From the NCBI RefSeq assembly GCF_019884785.1, contig NZ_CP082326.1, forward strand, positions 923,355-987,354: a stretch of DNA of 64,000 bases, read 5' to 3'. Position numbers and translations under genes: made by a program. Below, piece after piece: positions 16,078-23,324 of the stretch; within the stretch, counting starts at the first letter, position 1, and every line of letters begins with the position of its first letter. The notes beneath the pieces are model-generated. The model was not told the DNA's origin. It did no database searches and saw only the letters and a list, made by a program, of their open reading frames with translations. The DNA is from Crassaminicella profunda. GTDB lineage: Bacteria > Bacillota > Clostridia > Peptostreptococcales > Thermotaleaceae.

Positions 16078-17470
16078 AACTTCTAAAAGGATGATTAAGG
16101 TTCTTATTGCTTTCAGTACCCTCTTCATCAGTTTGATGGTATACTTAAGTTACTTCGAAATTTTTCAATCATCAAAAATTGTAAATAACAATTATAATAA
16201 ACGACAATGGATCAATGAAGAATATGTTCTTAGGGGGATTATTGCTGATAGAAATGGAAAAACACTCACCTATAGTGAAAAAAAGGAGAATGGGCAAGTT
16301 CGTTATTATCCATTTAAAGAGGTCTATAGTCATATTATAGGATATAGTTTTAAAGAATATGGAAAAGCAGGACTAGAATCTTCTTATAATAAGGAATTAT
16401 TACATATTAAAGAAAATCCAATACAGGAAATTACAGAAAAAATTATTGGGCCAAAAGAAAAAGGAAATAATTTAATTTTAGCCATTGATCATGAGATACA
16501 AAGTTATGCAGAAGAAAAATTAAGAGGGAAAAAAGGAGCCATTGTACTCTTAAACCCTAAAAATGGTGAAATCTATGCTATGGTAAGTAAGCCAGATTTT
16601 GATCCATCCACTATAAAGAAACAATGGAATGAAATTATAGAAGATAAAAATAGTCCGTTGCTTAATAGAGCAACAATGGGTCTTTATGCACCCGGTTCTA
16701 TATTTAAAACTATAACAGCTACAGCAGCCCTTGAAAATAAAGATGTAGAAAAAACTTTTGATTGTAAAGGATCTATTAATATTGATGGATATATATTAAA
16801 AGATTATAAAGGAGTTGCTCATGGAAAATTAGATATGAAAAGAGCCTTAGAGGTTTCTTGTAATGTTTTTTTTAGTCAAATAGGACTGAAATTAGGGGAG
16901 GAAAAATTAAGAAATACAGCAGAAAATTACATGTTCAATAAGCATGTCCCCTTTGATTTGCAAGTGAAAAAATCAATTTTTCCAAAGATAAATATGACCC
17001 GTCCAGAGCTGGGAGCATCTGCTATTGGGCAAGGGAAGATACTTGTTACGCCACTGAATATGGCCATGGTAGCAGGGGCTATTGCTAATGATGGAGAAAT
17101 GATGAAGCCTATTTTAGTAAAGGAGGTGATTGATCCTAAGGGAAGGACGATTAAAATGAATCATTCTCAGGTTTTATCAAAGACAAGCAGTAAAGTAGTG
17201 GCTGAAGAAATAAAAACAATGATGATAAGTGTTGTAGAAAAAGGATCAGGAAAAAATGCAAGAATTAAAAATATAAAGGTAGCGGGTAAAACAGGAACAG
17301 CAGAAAATCAGACAGAAAAAGAACATGGCTGGTTTATTGGTTTTGCTCCAGCTAATGATCCGAAAGTAGCAATCGCTGTAGTGCTAGAAAACATTGGTAT
17401 AACCGGAGGGAAAAGCGCAGCTCCTATTGCAAGGGATGTGATGGCGACTGCTCTAAATAGATTGAGATAA
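16070..17470 (+). CDS. class B penicillin-binding protein (PbpA/PBP2-like transpeptidase)
   Basis: 466 aa from ATG 16070 behind GAGGAGGAA. The 18-base-longer TTG start is rejected. One N-terminal membrane anchor (IKVLIAFSTLFISLMVYLSY) precedes a short dimerisation region with RGIIADRNGKTL and then the transpeptidase domain. The catalytic motifs are SxxK in PGSIFKTI near residue 210, SxN in VSCNVFF near 263, and KTG in AGKTGTAEN near 406. It is shorter than PBP2/FtsI proteins because the pedestal is reduced, as in mycobacterial PbpA. It is translationally coupled to the preceding SEDS gene and acts in the outer face of the membrane, cross-linking peptidoglycan. Confidence 0.92.
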   Translation: MDKTSKRMIKVLIAFSTLFISLMVYLSYFEIFQSSKIVNNNYNKRQWINEEYVLRGIIADRNGKTLTYSEKKENGQVRYYPFKEVYSHIIGYSFKEYGKAGLESSYNKELLHIKENPIQEITEKIIGPKEKGNNLILAIDHEIQSYAEEKLRGKKGAIVLLNPKNGEIYAMVSKPDFDPSTIKKQWNEIIEDKNSPLLNRATMGLYAPGSIFKTITATAALENKDVEKTFDCKGSINIDGYILKDYKGVAHGKLDMKRALEVSCNVFFSQIGLKLGEEKLRNTAENYMFNKHVPFDLQVKKSIFPKINMTRPELGASAIGQGKILVTPLNMAMVAGAIANDGEMMKPILVKEVIDPKGRTIKMNHSQVLSKTSSKVVAEEIKTMMISVVEKGSGKNARIKNIKVAGKTGTAENQTEKEHGWFIGFAPANDPKVAIAVVLENIGITGGKSAAPIARDVMATALNRLR

Positions 17471-17482
17471 GGAGAGGGTATC

Positions 17483-18259
17483 ATGAATACATTATTAAAG
17501 AACAAAAATATTTTAATTATGGGTGTTGCAAATAAGTGGAGTATTGCCTGGGCAATTGCAAAGGTTTTTCATAAAGCAGGAGCAAAACTAGCATTTACAT
17601 ATTTAGGAGAAAAAACAAAAAAAAGCATCGAGAAGCTTATGGCACAAGAGAAAATGGAAAATGTTCTTTTGATTCCCTGCGATGTGACAAAGGATGAAGA
17701 AATAGAGAATACTTTCAATACATTAAAGGATGAATTTAAAACACTAGATAGTGTTGTACACAGTATTGCCCATGCCAAAAAAGAAGAACTTGAAGGAGAA
17801 TATGTAGACACATCAAGAGAAGGATATATGATGGCTCAAGAGATTAGTGCATATTCTTTGGTGGCTGTTACAAAATATGCAAAGCCTCTTATGGCCCCTG
17901 GAGGAAGTTTTGTGGCTCTTACTTATTTAGGAGGAGAGAGAGTCGTTAAAAATTATAATGTAATGGGTGTAGCAAAAGCAGCATTAGAATCTAGTGTAAA
18001 ATATTTAGCCCATGATTTAGGAAAAGAAAATATAAGAGTCAATGCCATATCAGCAGGTCCTATTAAAACATTAGCAGCAAAAGGAATAAGAAATTTTAAT
18101 AATATGTTAAAAGCGTTTGAAGAGAAATCTCCTATGGGAAGATTGATCGATACAGAAGAGGTAGGAAATACGGCTCTTTTCTTATGTAGTGATTTAAGTA
18201 GTGGGGTTAATGGGGAAACAATTCATGTGGATTGTGGTTATCATATTTTAGGATATTAA
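17483..18259 (+). CDS. fabI: enoyl-[acyl-carrier-protein] reductase FabI
   Basis: 258 aa, the typical FabI length. The atypical glycine motif GVANKWSIAWAIA replaces the classical GxxxGxG of short-chain dehydrogenases, as in FabI. Further family marks are CDVTKDEEIENTF, VHSIAHAKKEEL, the ALTYLGGERVVKNYNVMGVAKAALE stretch with catalytic Tyr and Lys, and VNAISAGPIKTLAAKGI. It reduces enoyl-ACP with NADH in the last step of fatty-acid elongation. It begins 12 bases after the PBP gene, with a GGAGAGGG site, and so is probably co-transcribed with the wall genes. No other fab gene is nearby. Confidence 0.93.
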   Translation: MNTLLKNKNILIMGVANKWSIAWAIAKVFHKAGAKLAFTYLGEKTKKSIEKLMAQEKMENVLLIPCDVTKDEEIENTFNTLKDEFKTLDSVVHSIAHAKKEELEGEYVDTSREGYMMAQEISAYSLVAVTKYAKPLMAPGGSFVALTYLGGERVVKNYNVMGVAKAALESSVKYLAHDLGKENIRVNAISAGPIKTLAAKGIRNFNNMLKAFEEKSPMGRLIDTEEVGNTALFLCSDLSSGVNGETIHVDCGYHILGY

Positions 18260-18454
18260 TAGGAATTATAGCAAGCTTTTATTTTCACTCTAGATATAAA
18301 TTAACTAACTTTTTATATTTATAGGTAAACAATTTCGAAATTTTAAATTTGGCGTTTATCTTGTTGATTTAATTGTTTTATGAACGAGGCTACAAAATGA
18401 GCATTTATTAAAATTATAAGCACCTTAAAGATGGAATATTAATATTTATATATA

Positions 18455-18492
18455 AAAAAAGAGATAAAATCTAGTGATTTTATCTCTTTTTT
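18455..18492. terminator. bidirectional terminator between fabI and cobI
   Basis: A 17-bp stem built on AGAGATAAAATC with GATTTTATCTCT (loop TAGT) is bordered by A7 and T7. The rest of the 18260-18454 gap shows no recognisable element. Confidence 0.85.
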
Positions 18493-18496
18493 TATA

Positions 18497-19195
18497 TTAT
18501 TTATTTTCTTTATTAATCAATATAGTTGAGAAATAGGAGATTTGATCTTTGCTGATATTTTCTAGATTATGATAAACTACTTCACGGTCTTGAGAAGAAT
18601 TACTCACAAGGATACCATATTTAATTAAATCATATTTTTTAAGTTTTTCAATGATCTCTTTAAAATTTTTATATACTTTCATTAATACGATAGAATTATA
18701 ATTTTTTAATGTAAAATCAATTTTTTCTTCATCAGCAGTACATGGAAGGACTACTAAAGCTTCTCGATCCATTACAAGAGGAAAGTTTTGACTTGACGCA
18801 ATATTTGAAAGAGCACTGATTCCTGGGATCGTTTCTATTTCTATTTTACCTCTTAAAAGTTCTAGAACATAAACATAAGTACTATAAAGCATTGGATCTC
18901 CTAATGTGATAAAGCCCACGTTTTTTCCACTCTTTACGTCTTTTTCTATTTCATTTGCAATTTCCTTCCAAGCATTGATTCTTTCTTCATCATTAAAATT
19001 CATTGGAAAATGTCTTTGTTTTATTTCTGTTTTAGGTAAAACATATTCCTTGACAATAGATAAAGCTAAACTTTCTCCACCCTCTTTTGGTTGTGGAGTG
19101 AAAAGGATATCTAATTGTTTAATTGTATTAACTGCTTTTACTGTAACCAAAGAACTATCTCCTGGTCCTGTACCAATTCCATAAAATTTTGACAT
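18497..19195 (-). CDS. precorrin-2 / cobalt-factor II C20-methyltransferase (CobI/CbiL type)
   Basis: 232 aa from ATG 19195; the longer frame adds 25 residues lacking family similarity. The SAM-dependent tetrapyrrole methylase fold is clear: FYGIGTGPGDSSLVTVKAV at the N-terminus, GFITLGDPMLYSTYVYVL at about 90-107, and ETIPGISALSNIAS, with length and motifs closest to CbiL. The reaction methylates C20 of (cobalt-)precorrin-2. It is an orphan here because no other cbi/cob biosynthesis gene adjoins. It follows an ABC-2 exporter pair on the same strand. No binding site sits close to the ATG; an AAAGGGGG lies about 35 bases upstream, separated by a hairpin at 19205-19227. Confidence 0.88.
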   Translation of the reverse strand: MSKFYGIGTGPGDSSLVTVKAVNTIKQLDILFTPQPKEGGESLALSIVKEYVLPKTEIKQRHFPMNFNDEERINAWKEIANEIEKDVKSGKNVGFITLGDPMLYSTYVYVLELLRGKIEIETIPGISALSNIASSQNFPLVMDREALVVLPCTADEEKIDFTLKNYNSIVLMKVYKNFKEIIEKLKKYDLIKYGILVSNSSQDREVVYHNLENISKDQISYFSTILINKENK

Positions 19196-19204
19196 AAGTT
19201 TTGA

Positions 19205-19227
19205 ACGAATACTTAAATTGTATTCGT
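19205..19227 (-). repeat. hairpin between ribosome binding site and start of cobI
   Basis: A perfect 8-bp inverted repeat, ACGAATAC with GTATTCGT (loop of 7), lies between AAAGGGGG and the ATG of the CbiL-like gene. Folding would bring the binding site to roughly normal distance from the ATG. Confidence 0.6.
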
Positions 19228-19247
19228 CTGCCCCCTTTCTAAATGTG

Positions 19248-19979
19248 TTATACTTCTCTATAGCTTGCATATACGCCTAAAGCGTAAAGGACTAAAAAGT
19301 AGATGAGTAGTATGAATATTGAAAAATAATTTGTGATTCCTTTTAACGCAATATTTCTTAGACTCATTATAGCATGGGTAAGTGGTAATATTTCTATGAT
19401 TTTTTTTACAATATAAGGCATCTTCTCTAATGAAAAAAATGTTCCACATAAAAAGGTCATAGGTGTAATCACAAAGCTTGTGAAACGATTCATATCATAA
19501 TGAGTGTTAATAACCATTGCTGCAAAATATCCAAAAGCAGCAAAGAGCATGCTATTTAAGAAGCATATGAGTAAAAAAGAAAATGTAATATTGATGTGAG
19601 CACCAAATAGGTAAGAGACTAGCAAAATGATACATCCTGCATAAAAACCACGCAATGCCCCAGCGATCACATATCCTAGTGTTAATAAATACATATTTAC
19701 AGGTGCTGTTAGATAATATTCAAAGCTTTTTTCATGAAGCCTTGCTACAGAAATTCTAATAGATACAGCATTAAAGCTTGTATGCATGGTAGACATGGCA
19801 ATGATTCCAGGAATAATATAATGTAAATAACTATATCCTTCCACTGAGACATCTGATCCTAGTCCCCATCCAAAGGCTAATAAATATAATAGAGGAGTGA
19901 TGACCGCAGAAGAAGTAATTTTAAAAGCTCTTTTCTTAAAAAAAGAAAATTCTCTCCAGAGTATTGTAAAAACTTCCAT
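19248..19979 (-). CDS. ABC-2 type transporter permease (NodJ/DrrB-like)
   Basis: 243 aa with six transmembrane helices and the ABC-2 signature region: IPGIIAMSTMHTSFNAVSIRIS, then ARLHEKSFEYYLTAPV and the C-terminal PMTFLCGTFFSLEKMP...LPLTHAIMSLRNI. The ATG follows the stop of the ATPase gene with one base between, and AGGAAGG supplies the binding site. With the preceding ATPase it forms a one-permease exporter of the NodIJ/DrrAB type. The substrate is unknown. Position between a CbiL-like gene and a divergent B12-riboswitch operon makes a tetrapyrrole or cobalt-related cargo conceivable, but this is inference from context only. Confidence 0.87.
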   Translation of the reverse strand: MEVFTILWREFSFFKKRAFKITSSAVITPLLYLLAFGWGLGSDVSVEGYSYLHYIIPGIIAMSTMHTSFNAVSIRISVARLHEKSFEYYLTAPVNMYLLTLGYVIAGALRGFYAGCIILLVSYLFGAHINITFSFLLICFLNSMLFAAFGYFAAMVINTHYDMNRFTSFVITPMTFLCGTFFSLEKMPYIVKKIIEILPLTHAIMSLRNIALKGITNYFSIFILLIYFLVLYALGVYASYREV

Positions 19980-20828
19980 TTATCGTACCTTCCTATTCGT
20001 AAAATTATAGAAAACATCTTCTAAATTTGTATTTCTTAGTATGTAATGATCATTCAAGGAATGGGCATATTCTTTTGCTTCTTCCATAGAGCCGAAATAC
20101 TTATATTCTGTTGTTTTTTCTGTGTTAAAATACTCAACAGTGAATTTGCCAAGATTATCTTTTAAACTTTCACTTGTAGAACAATGGAATATTTTTCCTT
20201 GATCCATCAGTCCTATCTGATCACAAAGATATTCAGCTTCTTCAATATAGTGGGTTGTAAGAATAATGGTTTTTCCCATATCCTTCATGCCTTTTAGCAT
20301 ATCCCATATTTTTCTTCGATTATTTACATCAATTCCTACAGTAGGCTCATCTAAAAAAAGGATATCTGGATCATTTACTAAAGCTTTAGTAATCATTAAT
20401 TTTCTTTGCATTCCACCAGACAGCTTTTTACTAAGTTTATTTTCGATGGGTTTTAGATCTGAAAATTTTAATAGTTCTTCAACCTTATTTTCTTGTTCTT
20501 TTCCTCTGAGTTTATAAAGTTTTGCAGAAAAAATAAGATTTTCTTTTACTGAAAGCTCTTTATCAAGATTCATATGTTGAGGAACAATGCCAATTTTACT
20601 TTTGATAAAAGTATTATCCCTAGACATTTTTTGATTTTCAATATAGATCGTTCCACTACACGGTTTTAATAAACCTACAAGCATTTTAATAAGGGTAGTC
20701 TTTCCTGCACCGTTTGGACCTAAAAGACCAAAAAAGCTTCCCTTTGCAATGTTTAGGTTTAAACCATTAACTGCTGTAAAATCTCCATATTTTTTTGTGA
20801 CTTTTTTTATTGCAATAATATTATTCAT
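19980..20828 (-). CDS. ABC exporter ATP-binding protein (NodI/DrrA-like)
   Basis: 282 aa. Walker A is GPNGAGKTT (about 37-45), the signature is LSGGMQRKL, Walker B is ILFLDEPTVGID, and the switch His is in TTHYIEEAEYLCDQIGL. About 60 extra C-terminal residues (KFTVEYFNTEKTTEYKYFG and on) are typical of exporter-type subunits. It heads the three-gene operon ATPase, permease, CbiL-like methyltransferase, with a good AGGAGGC site. The upstream intergenic region is shared with the divergent cobalamin-riboswitch operon. Confidence 0.9.
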   Translation of the reverse strand: MNNIIAIKKVTKKYGDFTAVNGLNLNIAKGSFFGLLGPNGAGKTTLIKMLVGLLKPCSGTIYIENQKMSRDNTFIKSKIGIVPQHMNLDKELSVKENLIFSAKLYKLRGKEQENKVEELLKFSDLKPIENKLSKKLSGGMQRKLMITKALVNDPDILFLDEPTVGIDVNNRRKIWDMLKGMKDMGKTIILTTHYIEEAEYLCDQIGLMDQGKIFHCSTSESLKDNLGKFTVEYFNTEKTTEYKYFGSMEEAKEYAHSLNDHYILRNTNLEDVFYNFTNRKVR

Positions 20829-21124
20829 TGCTGCCTCCTATTTTAAAATTCCCTTATAACTCTAACAGAATAAATACAATTAATCAATATGAGCTTTTGA
20901 AATTAAACCATGTAAAAAATAAGCAGTTGCATTCTGTTTTTATATACCCTAAATTTATAAATATCATACAACATTTATAAAAAAGTCTTAGTATAAAAGA
21001 TTTTTAAGATTTAATGTTTAGTTTTTGAAATACATATAAACAGATTATAAAAATATGCACCTCATATTGACATGCTTTTTATCATTCTATATAATTAGAG
21101 ATGTCATTGACAATTTCATACAAA

Positions 21125-21279
21125 ATATTAGGTTTCTTAATAGAATGAAAAGGGAAAGTGGTAAAAGCCACTGCAGCCCCCGCTACTGTGAGGTGGATGA
21201 AACTTTAAAATCACTGGAGCTTATGCTCTGGGAAGGTTAAGGAGTAAGACGAAGCCAAGCCAGGAGACCTACCTAATAT
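21125..21279 (+). ncRNA. cobalamin riboswitch (B12 element)
   Basis: The B12 box GCCAGGAGACCTACC is at 21259, and the core is GGGAAAGTGGTAAAAGCCAC followed by GCAGCCCCCGCTACTGTGA at 21173-21191. The closing helix is a perfect 9-bp pairing, ATATTAGGT (21125-21133) with ACCTAATAT (21271-21279). A terminator follows at 21364, as expected for an OFF switch. It precedes a FecCD-type permease operon. The rest of the 20829-21426 gap holds AT-rich promoter-like sequence (TTGAAA at 21025) and no other gene. Confidence 0.95.
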
Positions 21280-21363
21280 GAATATTCGTTCTTTCGGAGG
21301 GAAAGTGAAATATACTAGTGAAAAATGGGCATATTGTTTGTTTATCCATTTTACTGTGTACTT

Positions 21364-21389
21364 AGAGCTTTCGTAGAAGCTCTTTTTTT
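21364..21389 (+). terminator. expression platform terminator of the cobalamin riboswitch
   Basis: The stem AGAGCTT with AAGCTCT (loop TCGTAG) is followed by T6-7, 85 bases past the aptamer and just before the permease gene. Confidence 0.85.
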
Positions 21390-21426
21390 ATGGAAATTTT
21401 ATGAAAACTTTACCAATGGAGGAATT

Positions 21427-22485
21427 ATGGAAAATCATTTCGCTTTAACGTTGAAGCAAAAACAATACAAGGAAAAAATCATAGGATTTTGTTTTTTAGT
21501 TTTATTAATCATTACTTTTTTCTCATCTGTTAATTTAGGAAAAGCAGATATTGGTGTTTATGATGTTATAAAAATTATTTATGGAAAGATTACAGGAAAT
21601 GAAAATGTTTATAGTTCTATAAAAGATTCTTATGCAGCAATTGTTTGGAATATAAGGTTTCCAAGGATTCTTATAGCAATGATCGTAGGAAGTGGATTAG
21701 CTGTTTCTGGGACTGTGTTTCAATCATTACTTATGAACCCATTGGCAGATTCTTATACTATGGGTGTCTCATCAGGGGCAGCATTTGGAGCAACAATTGC
21801 GCTTTTTATGAATATGTTTATGGATCATTTTCAAGTTTCTATAACTCTGTGTGCTTTTATTGGTGCATTTGTAACCTTAGGGGTTGTAATTTCTATTGCT
21901 AAGGTAAAAGGGGTTCTAAGCTCTTCAAACTTGATTATTGCGGGGATTATTGTGACGAGTATTCTTTCAGCAGGGATTAAGCTTTTAAAGAGCTTGGCAG
22001 GAGAAGATGTGGCGCCCATTGTTACATGGTTAATGGGAAGTTTATCAGCAAGAAATTGGCAGCATGTTTTTATGAGTTTTCCTATAATTATACTGTGTAT
22101 TATTGTGTGTACATATTTTTCAGAAGACTTGAATCTTCTTTGCTTAGGAGAAAAAGAAGCAAAATTGTTAGGAATTGATACAGCACGTGTGAAAAGAATT
22201 TTTTTAATCTGTGGTTCACTTATTACGGCTGTATGTGTATCAGTAAGTGGGATTATTAGTTTCATCGGTTTGATTGTTCCACATATGCTTAGATTTTTAA
22301 TTGGGTCAGATAATCGTCTTTTGATTCCTCTTTCAGCATTACTTGGTGCAGAATTACTATTAGTAGCGGATACAGGTGCAAGAGCATTGATGAATGTGGA
22401 AATTCCTGTAGGTGTTTTAACAACACTACTTGGAGGGCCATTCTTCATATACATCTTTATGACGCGAAATAAATCGTTGCACTAA
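21427..22485 (+). CDS. FecCD/BtuC-family ABC permease (corrinoid, heme or siderophore uptake)
   Basis: 352 aa from ATG 21427 (TGGAGGAATT upstream). The longer frame would start inside the riboswitch leader. Nine to ten helices carry family marks: VWNIRFPRILIAMIVGSGLAVSG, NPLADSYTMGVSSGAAFGA, VTWLMGSLSARNW, and the coupling stretch SVSGIISFIGLIVPHMLRFLIG, ending in LLGGPFFIYI. It is the membrane channel of a type II importer, with the next gene as ATPase and the lipoprotein at 25460 as likely receptor. Cobalamin-riboswitch control points to a corrinoid, cobinamide or related tetrapyrrole substrate. Confidence 0.92.
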   Translation: MENHFALTLKQKQYKEKIIGFCFLVLLIITFFSSVNLGKADIGVYDVIKIIYGKITGNENVYSSIKDSYAAIVWNIRFPRILIAMIVGSGLAVSGTVFQSLLMNPLADSYTMGVSSGAAFGATIALFMNMFMDHFQVSITLCAFIGAFVTLGVVISIAKVKGVLSSSNLIIAGIIVTSILSAGIKLLKSLAGEDVAPIVTWLMGSLSARNWQHVFMSFPIIILCIIVCTYFSEDLNLLCLGEKEAKLLGIDTARVKRIFLICGSLITAVCVSVSGIISFIGLIVPHMLRFLIGSDNRLLIPLSALLGAELLLVADTGARALMNVEIPVGVLTTLLGGPFFIYIFMTRNKSLH

Positions 22486-22500
22486 AGAAGGAGGATATCT

Positions 22501-23262
22501 ATGTATAAAATAAAAAAATTATTTTTCTCTTATGATGATAAAGAAATTTTAGAGGATGTGAGTTTTTCTATGGAAAGTGGAAAGCTTACTACGATTATTG
22601 GTCCAAATGGTTCAGGAAAAACTACCCTATTGAGCTTGATTACAGGACAATTTAATACATATAGTGGAGAAATATATTTTCAAAATAAATTATTAAAAGA
22701 TTATAGTATAAAGGAATTAAGTCAAAGAATAGCCCTAGTTTCTCAAAATGTAGATATTCGATTTCCCTTTACATGTCTTGAAGTTGTAATGATGGGAAGA
22801 AATCCATTTAAACCTCGGATGAAGCATTTAAACAAAAAAGATATGGATATCGTATTTGGGTGTATGGAGATGACAGAAACCCTTAAATTTTCAGACACAC
22901 CTATTACAGATTTGAGTGGAGGAGAAAGACAACGGGTGATGCTCGCAAAGGCTTTAGCCCAAACACCACAAGTTTTATTTTTAGATGAAGCTTTTTCGAA
23001 TATGGATATTCAGTATACTATTCAGTTTTTAAACCTTTTAAAGGATCAGATTAAAAAAGAAAATCTTACGGTTATATCTATTATGCATGATTTGAATTTA
23101 ACACATATGTTTAGTGATCGAATAATAGCTTTGAAAAATGGAAAAATTGAAAAGTATGGGAAAACCCAAGAGGTAATGACACCAAAATCTATAAGAGATT
23201 TATTTGGTGTAAAGGTAAGAAAAACGCAAGAGAATGGCTTAGTCATTCTTCCAAACTTATAA
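22501..23262 (+). CDS. FecE/BtuD-family ABC importer ATPase
   Basis: 253 aa. Walker A is GPNGSGKTT (33-41), the Q-loop is in SQNVDIRFPFTCLEVVMMGRNPF (the family's typical motif), the signature is LSGGERQRV, Walker B is VLFLDEAFSNMD, and the switch His is in IMHDLNLTHMFSD. The gene follows the FecCD permease by 15 bases with AAGGAGG. It powers uptake through that permease. A stem-loop at 23277 separates it from the chelatase lipoprotein gene. Confidence 0.93.
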   Translation: MYKIKKLFFSYDDKEILEDVSFSMESGKLTTIIGPNGSGKTTLLSLITGQFNTYSGEIYFQNKLLKDYSIKELSQRIALVSQNVDIRFPFTCLEVVMMGRNPFKPRMKHLNKKDMDIVFGCMEMTETLKFSDTPITDLSGGERQRVMLAKALAQTPQVLFLDEAFSNMDIQYTIQFLNLLKDQIKKENLTVISIMHDLNLTHMFSDRIIALKNGKIEKYGKTQEVMTPKSIRDLFGVKVRKTQENGLVILPNL

Positions 23263-23276
23263 TAATAGCGTATTGG

Positions 23277-23302
23277 CAGTTTTAACTTTATTGTTAAAAC
23301 TG
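23277..23302 (+). terminator. intercistronic stem-loop before the tandem CbiK gene
   Basis: A perfect 10-bp stem CAGTTTTAAC with GTTAAAACTG (loop TTTATT) is followed by ATTAAAAA rather than a T run. It is more likely an RNA processing or stability element, or a leaky terminator, than a full stop. Confidence 0.5.
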
Positions 23303-23324
23303 ATTAAAAAATAAAAGGGGTGGC

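Noticed and set aside
21055-21240. 61-residue open frame before the FecCD gene
   Set aside because: It lies entirely across the cobalamin riboswitch, has no binding site, and ends inside the aptamer.
21831-22454. 207-residue antisense frame inside the FecCD permease gene
   Set aside because: It is a shadow frame without a binding site; the permease on the plus strand has full family motifs.
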